Part shown: positions 12,328-24,300 of the stretch, piece after piece | How the letters are laid out: every line of letters begins with the position of its first letter | How positions within the stretch are numbered: the stretch's first letter is position 1 | Notes under the pieces: generated by a model | Told to the model about the DNA's origin: nothing | Databases searched by the model: none | What the model saw: only the letters and a program-made list of their open reading frames with translations | Program-made: the position numbers and the translations under genes | Assembly (NCBI GenBank): GCA_964019165.1 | Contig: OZ025277.1 | Location: forward strand, 1,325,453 to 1,389,452 | Reading direction: 5' to 3' | From: Mastigias papua | Taxonomy: Eukaryota; Cnidaria; Scyphozoa; Rhizostomeae; Mastigiidae | DNA: 64,000 nt

Positions 12328-15300
12328 AAAACACAAATATATTTTTCTGTCAGTAAAGTGGTATATATATATAACTAAGGAATGCAATAGAAAGAGAGCC
12401 AAACTAAAACTAAAATGGATTATATAGAGAGCAAAGTCACCTAATAAGAAAAAAGACTGGATTAATGAAAATATGTATCAATATGTATCAATATATTAAA
12501 GCTCAAAAAGCTACAAACACCAACCACAAGCCTCTAAAATCTCGTATTGAATTCAATGAAATAACCTTCAACTTCTTAAACGTTTCCACTTTCGTCTTCT
12601 TCAGTAGTAGCCTCTCAGATACATTCACTTCATTTAATCTAATTCCCTTGCTTGTTAGGTTTCATAAATGGTGAATCAAACAGAAGAGTACGTGAATTAG
12701 TTCAAGATGGTCTGACGTATTTGAACAAAAGGACTGATTTTTGGAGACAGCAAAAGCCATTGTATGCAAGAAAGAAGGACAACAAGCAAACAAAAGATAA
12801 GAAAAAATACACAGCTAGAGACCAAGCTGCCGTCAAAAACTTGTCAAAGTTTATGAAAAAATTAGAGGAAATAGATGCAGGTATGTTTCTTGCTGTTTTT
12901 GTTGATGTTTTATCTTGATTTGATTGATTAATTTAATAGTAAGCAAGAGATTTTGTAGTGCGTGTCTAGGTAGAGTGGCAGAGTGGAGGAAGGGAGTTTC
13001 TGTGGAGGAGAGTATGATTATGCAGCTGAGTTAGGAATTCAGAAGATATGGGTGGCTTTTGTTGGTCCAGTGTTTTTTAACATAAGATTTGTAGGGTAAT
13101 TTGAACTTCACTACAGCACGAAAAAGCGGTACCATGTTTTAGACATACTGAAAAACTTATTTTCGTCCAACACTCGTGAGAGTATGAAACGTCGGATAGC
13201 GACCGAAAGGTGAACCGATATATATACCCAGATGCTGGCACACATGATATGATGAATAATGTGTCCAGTTTGCCATATGATTGGCCACTTAGCACCTATT
13301 CACCATTGTTTACTTGAATAGTCCAAATGAGAACATGAACGTTTTTTGTTTACACAAGACTGGGTTTTGAGTCTTTATGTAAACCGATTCCAAAACACTT
13401 AAATGAAAGGACGATCTTGCTTGCCCTATGATCCGAAAATTATCGTCTGAATATGTTTGGCGCATTCTGGGTTTTTAATGAGATGTTGTCCTATGGCCGA
13501 ATCACTTTTCATTTTAGAATTAGAGTTTTTACACATGCGAGGTGGCTGTTCCCTTATTATAGTGTTTTTCGTCCTGCTGCTCGTGGGTACATGTTGTTTT
13601 ATTCTGTCTGCTAGTCTCTGCGTAGTGCGCCCTCTGTACCGAGCTTCACATCGGCACGAAAATTCATAAGCTACACAACTTTTTTGAGTAGGAACGCTAT
13701 GTTTTTTAGCAGATGGTAGCATGACCTTAGTATTGTAGACCACACAAGGTTTCACAGCATAGAAACAGGATGTAACTTGAACTGTTCCAGGCACTGTTCC
13801 AGGCACAAAAATGTCTTTACCGTGAAAAATTTCAAAGGAAGAACTAGAATTATGAATAAAACGGGAATTCTCTTATACATGAGGTCGTATATTGATTTTG
13901 GAATGGAATTTCACTCCTCGTTGATGCCAATGAATTAGTGTTTTCAAATTTTTACTTACCGTAAATTCTCCAGTAAGCCCCCAGAGCTTATTGTTTCCAA
14001 AAACTTAACTAAGAGGGGAACTTCTGGAGAGGGGGCTTAATTGAGAGGGGGCTTGAAAGAGAAATTACTGTAAGTTGTAAAATAATGTTGCACCCCAATT
14101 TTTTAACTTTGCTTATTGCATATACAAGCGCCACTATTACAGTGAGCATTCTTGAAATACTTTTTCATAATTTTATTGCCAACAGTTATTTCCTTGTTTT
14201 CAAGAGAACAATATGGGCAGAAAATAAAAAATGACCAAAATATCAGACTGTAACTAGCCAATCTGAAGGTGCAAGGCCTGTTTATGTTTATTATTTATGT
14301 TTATGTTTATGTTTATTCACTTATGCGTTCCATTTATCCTTACAGCTCTATCCGATGGACAGGCAGAGAAGAGCCTAAAACTTGCGAAGAATACTCTGAA
14401 GGAAGTGCAGGAAACAAGTGCCAACTCAGTGAATAATCGTGATGAGATAATTTCAAATCTCCATTCATGTATTGGGAATGCTCTGTTGGAGCTTGAGAAG
14501 CCCCAGAAAGCATTAAAACATCATCTGGATGATTTGTCTATTTCAGAGAAAAAGTAAGCCTCATTTAATAGTATACTTTTTTGTTTATTTATAGAGCTTG
14601 TTTATGAAAGTATTTCTGCATTTGCTGACAAAATGTAGTATAGATACGACCACTGCTAACCCACGTCACTTGTGTCTTTCAGTTGTTAAAAATGTGACAC
14701 GACTTATCAGAAAATGCATTATTGAGACGCATCGATTGATGCTTATCTTGTTAACGCTTCATTACGCAGCCATGAAGTCTTCCTTTTCCACTTGATGCTT
14801 TCGTGCCCTCGTCTTATCCTACGTCTGCGGCATAGACTGGTATCATTCAAAAACCAGTTTGTTATCGATGATAGAAAAGTCTGATAAGTCTGTCTGATAC
14901 GCTCCTCCCTATTCATCACAACCTGGAATCTTGGCGTCTTCGACCTGGATAGTCTTATTTTTGGATTAACTTCAGCTCTCAAACTAACTGACCGACTGAC
15001 TAACTAACTGAACTGATGAGCCATATTTCTTCAAAGCCTCATGCCTCTTCGTTACAAAAATTTAGCTACTCCATGCTTCACACTTTGTCTTCATTTGAAG
15101 ATTCTTGAAATTGTGACTTACCCAAAATCTTCTATCTTACCTGCAAATAATCAGTCTGGTAAATCACAGAGAAATTACGATTCTTGGGAGGAAGGCTTGA
15201 CAAAAAATAAATGAAAGATAATGATGTTTTCTTTGTAGCAGGTTTTTTTGTATATATTGGAGTAATAATCAAGTCAAAATTTAAGTGCTATTTTCAAATC

Positions 15301-18300
15301 AAAGTTATCTCAGTCCTGCACGAAGCTAAGCCGAATCTTATCTTTGTGTGTATGATATTTACTGTGTAAAGGCTTGACGCAGAAAACTTCATTTAATAAT
15401 GACAAACAATTTTAAATATGTTCAATGCAAGTCAGGATCAGGCTTCTGTTGTTCTTAATTTTCGTTCCATCGACAGTCGGCGAGTTCAGTCTTGGGCACG
15501 TTTCGATGGGTAGAAGGCTTTGCATATATATAAACAAGTGTGTCACATGAGGTAGTTGAGTGTAACCTTTGACATTAAGGTTTCATACCCTCCCCCCCTT
15601 TCCCCCCTTTGAAAAGGTTTGTGACATTTGACTGGATTTGCTAGATTATGCTATATGGCAGTCTTCAATGTTGTACGCAGGTTGGCTGAAGGGTGATTTC
15701 CATTCAATGTATTTTGAGGTGCAGTGCAATAGGTTCGTGTCCGAAATCCGTGTGCGAAATATGTGAAAATGCCCTGCCAAACATGACTCTTTTCACAATA
15801 CAATTGGAGCAAATGTATACTTTTTGAGCAATCTTCCTCTGGCACTCGCATAGCTTTTCTTGAGTTGCGCATGCCCAGATCCAAATTTAAGATTTAGGTA
15901 GTGTCTACCTTTGGCCGTTGAATATAGGCCGTTTAGTTTTTCGTCATATTGTTCGAGCGATTTTAGCGAAAGGGTATATTTTCGCTAAATTAAAATTGCG
16001 TTAAAATTAATTTTGTCTAACTTTTGTATTAATCTTTATTCAATCTAAGCTGCTATTCGCTAAATTAAAATTGCACTAAATCTGGGCTATTTTTTCGCAC
16101 AATCTTCGATAAACTCAACATTAATTTCCTACTCAACATCTTCGCAGAACCAACTCAAAAGCTCACAAGTTTACAGGGGTAAACCCTTGATTTTCGGAAT
16201 TCTAGGGACCTTTGACCCTACACAAATGCTAGCCCAACTGAGGCACACGCAGCTAAGTCAGTGACTGGAAGCCAACCAATGAATGGAACTTTTTATCACT
16301 GTAACTATAGAGACGGTTGTTGGAAGGTGACACATGACTAGTTTTCTTATCTCTTTTTGGTATTTTGTTGTTATTCGCACAGACTTGGGCTTAACTTACC
16401 AATATTTTTTGATAGATAAATCTTAAGCAGACAAACGATCCATGATGTGATAAAACCCGACCAAAAACGTGCAATTTGAACACTCCATTCTTCATATAAT
16501 CTCTTGAGCAAGTTTTTGTCCTGACTAATTTAGATAGTAAGATTTTTATCACGATTAGAAATTGTTGGCGAATCGTGAGACAAGTTTTCTATTAGATGTT
16601 CTTTATACTGGTTTGAGCAGATTATCCTCTGTTAAGTGTACAGCAGATAAGATCTAAATAATGCTGCTGCTGTTGGCCTTAACACTTATTTTACATGATC
16701 AATGTATCTATACTGTTGAAGAGGTGTTTTGAAATGTGGAGTAGGGGGGGCTGAATTCCATTTTCTGGAAAGTCTGTAAACAATCTATGTTTGTTTGTAA
16801 ACGTAACTGTCAGGTTAGTAAACTCCTGGTAGTTTCAACTGTTTTGGTTTCTTTTGGGGCCCGTTAGACTGCATTTCACTGAACATGGATCAGCAAGTAT
16901 AAATGTTTGTCGATGTTATTCAGTTGATGTAAGAAGTAGGCCGAACTTCTTTAACAGAAAACTTATTATTTTGCTGTGAAAAGCTGAATGAAGGAAGCCT
17001 CACATGAGTTTCTCCGAGTTTACTGGTGCTAATTTACTTTCTCAACTGCTTCTTTTTCCTGTGCCTTACTTGCTTCTCTCTCCCTCATCTCCCTTTTCCC
17101 CGGTATCAAGAAGTTCTGAGCTGTAATCGCCATTGTCACCTTCCTCAATAGATATATGCTCAATACATCGTTTACTTCGCCTAAATCCCTTTGCCTTTTA
17201 GACTCTTCATGGGGCTATGGTGCCATTCCGCATTCACGTAGTCGTAGGTCTTAGCTTGTTTATGGACTTAAGACTTGAGCCTTCTCCACCTTAAAATTTT
17301 TCGACACGTTACAGCCATGGCCTTAAACAGTAGTAACAGAAGACCTGTTATTACCACTTGGAACTCGTATGATCAGGAGTAGATTCACAATGGGGGTTTA
17401 GGAACCCACCCATACGTACTGTGTCGAGAGTTTTGATTGCATGTTAACGTAGCACTGCACATCGAATCTCATTTTTCTTCACTGATATGAAAAAGAAAGC
17501 CTACCTCATGGTTGACATCACGTAACAGCTGTTCTGACTCGCAAAAAAGCTTGCTTTAAAAGACGAAAGACAAGAAGCACATAGGTTTTCTGGTAATATT
17601 TCCCTGCGCACTAGGAAAGATACCCATGTGTCAGGACATATTAATCTGTCAAATTGTGTCAAAAAGCAACCATATACATTACGCTGTACAGTTGTTTCTA
17701 GTTTATACATTGCAGAAATATTTGAACTGCAGATTATTATGATTAGACAAAGGTATACCAATTTGTACAGTATATAGACTAATAATTCCCTCGCAAGTTA
17801 TAAAACGCTCACGACTAACTCTTCACTAAATAAACGTGCTCTGAAAACCTAAACGAGGCTAAACTAAAATGTCTCTAAAAAGTCCAAATAGGCACAAAGG
17901 ATACGTGAAGGAGATAATTTCTCTCAGCTTTCAGATTAACCTGAGCGCAATACTACGGTAAGCGTCACCGAATCATAGTCTGAGTGATTCTTAAACCATA
18001 AACCGTAAAGGATAGGAAGGCTTGTATTGTGGAATAGGTCGTCGTCATTTTGAGCCTAGACACATTATGCATGTCCTTGAACAATTAGAACCTCTTCTAA
18101 TTTCCTTTATGTCGTTTGATCGATATATATTCCTAAAGCGTATTTATCTTTCCTCTAGTGACCACAATGATGGCAAATCACGTGCGCTGGATAATATAGG
18201 AAGATCGTACGCAAGACTTGGAAACTATGAAAAAGCAGTAGAGAGGTATGTCAAGTTAAAGTTGCAATAGCATGGTGGTGTGTAGCTCTGCTTTACGCGA

Positions 18301-21300
18301 CAGTGTACACAGTTCGAGGCCCACTCAAGTACGATTTCAAAACAGCTTATTAGCCCTTTGAGAACTGTTGACAATCGGCAGATAATGAATAGGCAGTAAT
18401 TAGGGATGGAATGACCAAGGACACAGTTAGATTCTGTTCCTTGCCTAAATACATTCTTACTTATTTCTTAAATAATTATAAGAACTACCCTGAACACCAT
18501 TACCATCACTCAAGAGAACCTGAATATATAAAAAAGATGGATCATAATGAATAGTCATGGAATCTGCCAATAATTACAGTTTCAAAGTTTCCTCGCAATA
18601 AGCCTGGCTTAATTACGAGGGGCGAATTCAAGAAAATATGCACTGTCATCGAGTTCAGTTTCCCATCTGACGTCAACATATCTCATAAGATCCAAGCAAA
18701 ATGAACACTTGCGCACCGTTACTATGAAACATGCAAATCCTTTATCCTGATTATCGCTTTGAAATGCTACCTATAATAGTTGGGGCACATGGATATGTAC
18801 CATCGTGCCTCTTCAATTACATGAACGACCTCAAGAAACATTATCAAAATGCAAGCAATTGTAACTAGCAACTGTTACAGTTAAAATCTGTAAAACATCC
18901 TTAAACTTTTGAATTATTCGAACTCCATCGATAGAAAATTAGCTTTGATTTGAACAAAATATGCTGATTTTAGGTTTACTGCGAAATGAATTTTGATAAC
19001 TAATAATCAATCTTGTCTCGAGGTTTGAGACCTGGTTGGTTTGTTTTATTGTATAGAAATGCTAACTGTAAATGAATTATATATATGGAGCTTATATCAA
19101 GCCCTCTATAGCTTTACTTTTTACTTTTTAATTTTGAAATATTTATTTGCTCTGACCTTGTTCTGTTGTTTAAGGAGATTACATAGAAATCATGGAAGAG
19201 GATTGATGATCAGTTTATGTTGTGAAATTTATGTAATTTGAAATATGATAGGCTTTATAGTAAATTATAATCATCACTATTAATCATAGGCATCACTGTG
19301 AACAATAATCAGTATCGACGATACAATCATCGATTACTATAGTCGTCATCAGCTAAATCACTCGGATCAGTTCTATTCCTCTTTGCGATATTCCTAATTA
19401 CTTCGAAATCTTTGATTTCTACATCATCGATCGCTAACATTACGATTTTCTTATAATTTTCTTGCTCAGTTGGAGGAAAAAACTGCCACTTGTTAAAACC
19501 CCTCTTGAAAGTACATGGCTGCACCACGAACTTGGTCGATGTCATCTTGAAATGGGGAGTTACAGCGAGGCGCGTGACCTTGGAGAGCAGTCACTGCAGG
19601 CTGCAGAAGAAGCCGAAGATGAAGTCTGGCAATTGAATGCATCGGTATTGATCGCCCAGGCGGATGGTAAGTTGAAAGGTCGATGTTTTACCATTCTAGT
19701 TTAGTTATAAGAAATAAGGAAAGCATAGATGTTTGGTTGCCAACAGCTCACACATCACACCTTAAGCAAATTTTTTGCAGTTTTTAGTAAATAAACATGA
19801 CTCACGCACGAATTACATACCACTTTCTTTTGTAAGTAAATATGACGTGTGATATGCCCCTGTGATCTGGAACATCGCTAAACTTTCTCGAAGGTCTCTT
19901 CTAGGCTCTATTGGTAATAAAATGTTTCATTGAGACTTCTTTTTTCTTAATGCATCTAGTAAGGAGATGCAAGAATGAGTACAGGTTTTTGTAACAAAGA
20001 ACCTATCTCTAGGCTTAGTTCCTAAAGTTCTGTATTTCTAGAGCTCTTTCGACCACATTCTAGTACTACCTGTTCTTTAATAGTTCCTTAATGATAACTG
20101 GGCGAGTAGCCCAGTGGTTAGAGCGCTTGCCTGTTGAGCGGTACATCGATGGTTCGAGCCGAACCCTCAGATCATAGTTGGGATGCTCGCTCACTGCCCA
20201 CCCAGCAGCAAATAGGTACCTGATGGCAACACTGGGGAAGTAAAAGGCGGCGAGGAAAGGAACTAGACGCCTCGCTATGCCGTTGGCTCAGGATAAGTGT
20301 CCTCTCTAACAGGCACTCTCCAACATACGGAATCGTATATGGGACTAACCTTTACCTTTTCAATGATGACTGCGCATGTGGAGCCCTGAAAATGGTTCAA
20401 AAGTAATAAAACATTGCACTTAGTAAGTGCCAGGACAGGAGACCAAATTCTCAATCGTAGCTCCTCTATGAACCATTTGCTAAATGGATTGCACACTATT
20501 CATTTAAATTTCACTTCATTGAATTCAAACAGCTTCGTAACTGTGGAGTTTTCGCAACGATAAATTGTTCAAAATAAAATAATATGTTCCTTATATTTTT
20601 GGACTTCTAAATGTGGGTTGCTTATATAGTTTTTCTTGCAAAAACATGTGCCTTCTAGAAGTTCACTTCCGGAGAAATCCCCCAAATGGAGATACCTTCG
20701 GTTGTCTGTGAATTACTCAAAGTTTAAAATAATATCAATTGACTGGTACACATATTGCCACTACCCGTTGCCACTTATCTCTTTCCCGAATTTGTTGTTA
20801 CGTGAACCAGACAGTTTCTTTTGCCAGACGTCTATTATGACATCAAATCCATAGCTGCACCTGTCACTTGTCGACTATGTCTAGGCTAGGTCGTATTGAG
20901 GGCGGAGAAATCGAAAAAACCACTTTTAGAACTTCTACTAAGGCTTTATCTGACATTGATGAGGTTGGATGCTGATCTTAAAATGACATATCTCCATTGC
21001 CATAGCCCGTTTGTCACTGCCATTCTCGTATCACGAGGTGCCTATTGTACTTTCAACATAGTAAATGACCATCCTCGAAGTTTTTATTCACCTAATTATC
21101 GGACATAGATCTGATTTCATTCTCTCTTTACAATACTAGGTCTGGACTTTGCAAACGATATAGAAATTAATCTACATTGGTGATTTTAACAGAAACCGCA
21201 AATGGTTTCGCTGATCTGTATTATCAACTGCACTTAACTGAACAAAGATAAATGTGTTCTGTTTTGTGGCTAGTTATCAAGAACAATCCAAAGGCTTGTA

Positions 21301-24300
21301 TGACGATAGTCTTCTTAAAATCATAGTCTTGGCAGTACGAACACATATAGATATTATTACTGTGGTAACAGGAGGCACTATAGCGGGTGTAATGGTGTAA
21401 ACTGATCAATTCAAGCGGTATAATCTGTTACGTAAACTGCCCTCAGTTACTGGCAATGTCAGTATTGTACCACCAACTAAAGGTTAAGGAAGCTTTACAT
21501 ATTTTATGGGAGGGGCCCGATTTAAACAAGCAGGTCCAGCATTATAATTTCTCCCTAACATTTTAATTTAGAATACCACTTTCGTTCTTCTTTTTTCGAA
21601 TATTCTTTGTTATACCTTCGATTGATTTAACGATTATAAGTAAGTTCGATTAATACAGCTTAGTTACTTTCAGCAACTGACGATGGATTAAGATGAATCC
21701 GAAACATGTTTTGCAAACTTAAAAGAATTGTCGTTTTTTTGCGTCTAATCTCGCAATGTCAGTATGTAAGTAGGTGTGACATTTTTTCAGACAGTGCTCC
21801 AAAATAGGTGGACTACACATTCTACAATTTCCAACATATTTCATTGTATTTCATTGTATTTCATTGTATTTCATTGTCCTCCATAAAATTTGAGGTCGAC
21901 ACAACCTGATAGGCTGTTTGTGCGTAGCCTGCTTCTAGTGTGGAATAGAAATTTGATGTTTTGGATTTGTACATTTCGGTACAATTCCAGCTGCATTGAA
22001 GTTGTAGAGATGCCGCTTCATCTGCATTTTAACTATGGATGTACACGCTTTTTTATAGGGAATCTAGTTTCTTATTTTTGGACCTCCAATGGTCAACTTG
22101 TAGTGCTAAAAGTTCCTTAACAGTTCCTTAATTTTCAGCGCACAGTCAGTGCATAAAAATGGTACAGATACAAGAAAAACATTGAAATCTTGAACTTTGC
22201 TTTTAATTTTGGCTGTAACGTAACATCAATGAAAAGTGAAGGGTTTAACACAAGCATAGCAAACAATCTATGAGGGTTTTGACTGTACATGAATGGAACC
22301 AGCTTCCTACTTCTTGATTGCTTGGTGTTATAAAAAATTGTTCAGACTGAAAAGTTCCTTAGGAAATTTCCCTTTAGTAGTATAAGTTCTTTAAATATAT
22401 TTCGGCATTCTACACTTAGGTTCCTTATAAAGTAACTTCTTATAAAAACGCGTGTATTTTGAAATAACGTAAAGAGAAAAATCAATATTCTTTTAAGGAG
22501 CTTCAAGGACTTTTCACTGGGATATTAGCCTTTGCCAGAATTCTTTATATGGCATTTACCATTAATGAAACCGTCGTTTTTTCACACCTTTTTTAAATGA
22601 CGCCTGATATCTCTATGACGACAATTCTGTGAACGACAAGGTTGCCTGATCTCTGTTGTGGTGATGTCCCTGCCCGCACATTATCTGAAATGAGGCCACA
22701 GAATTTGGCATATGAAATCTTGGTTTTTAAAACTTGTTAGACAAGGTAAGGGGAATCGGGCTGAGCTAGTACTCCAGAAGATAGGGGAGAGCATTTTGAT
22801 ATTTTTGACAAGCAATGATAACACAATGCTGCAATGTTACAGGAACTGGAATATTCTTGCTAGAAAGTCTTAATTAAGAAAGCTTAGCATAGAAATTAGT
22901 GGCATTGCCAGACACAAATATACCTAAGTGGGCCCTGAAGATTAGGGGTCTGGATGTTTAACCAAGGGAAACTAATTCATGGAATGAAATTTCATGTCAA
23001 TATGTTATGGGAAAGCGTATAAAGAATCCAGTCCAATTTTCTGTCAGGTCTCTGTCGACGCTGAATTTTATTAAAATTAAACTTTCCAGTTGATGTTCAG
23101 GCGTGGTTGATTCAAATACGTCTTTCAGCTTATTTCAAAGAAGTAGACAAGCGATCTCTGGAATAACTGGGGGTTGACAGGTCTGCCCAAGTCCATCCCA
23201 TGGCCACGCGACCGGCTGAGATCATCGAAAAGCTGAGACAGTTTTAGTACTGGGCGAAGAACAATCCTTTACAAAAACTTGTCATGTCATCCAGGGAAAT
23301 TCATCCCAAACATCTATATGGACACAGTTTTGCTTGTAGGTATCACTATAGAGAAATTGTCCACACAAGCGTCCATTGTTGTAGGCGATCTTGTATAGCT
23401 ATAACCCAAGACAGGGACAGTCTCCCTGAGGACGTGCTTGCTGTAGAAAACGAATGCATTTATCCAACTTTTGAAAAAATAGTTGGGAGGAGGATGAGCT
23501 TGTTTTGCAAAATGAGTTGATAGGTTCTACTATATAAGAAGGCTTTATTAGGGACTTAAGTGAACAGAGGATCGTCGGCGGGAGATTGAGGCCGAATATT
23601 TCTGCCATTTTCGCTATTTAACTGCTAGTGAATTCAAGTTATAAAAGGATTATGGAGCGAATTCCCTTCTTCTCCGTTGTATCTCATCGTCAAATCCCCG
23701 AGCATTTCTACATCTATATAGCTAAACAACATCATCCTATTAAATTGTAACATATGGTGAAGTATTCGCCACGCCCCATCACCACAATTCTTTCGTTTGG
23801 TATTCTAATAGGACGCTTTAATGGCTAGCGCTTTGCGGCTTATTTGCTCTTCTCTTCAACTGGATTTGGTGTAGTAAAAAAATTAGCTTTCCTCCTAAGC
23901 ATCGTAAGCAATCGGCAGTCACAGGCAAAAGTTCTAGAGTACCTTATCCGATTAGCTGTATGTAAATCCAATCACTGTTGTATGTACATCCTCTTTTTGC
24001 ATTGCATGATATTAGAATCATCGCTATCTCTAGATTTCGTGCATGTTAAAGTTGATTGCTTACTCTTAAACTTTTGCATTCTAGTGAAACTCGACGACCT
24101 TGACAGAGCCCTTTCCTCCTTCGATAAATCAATGACTTTGGCGAAATCACTGGAGGATGAAGCTGCCCAGAATGCAATTTCCAAAGCTGTTAACGATTTG
24201 AAATCACAAATAGACTCAGGTAAGTTCTATTTGAAAATAGTAAAGAAATATTGCACTTGATTTGTCATTGGCCTCCAGTGAACAAATTAGGCCGTTAATA

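Noticed and set aside
20100..20172. Functional tRNA gene
   Set aside because: A and B boxes are present, but the acceptor and anticodon arms do not pair well and a SINE-like tail follows.
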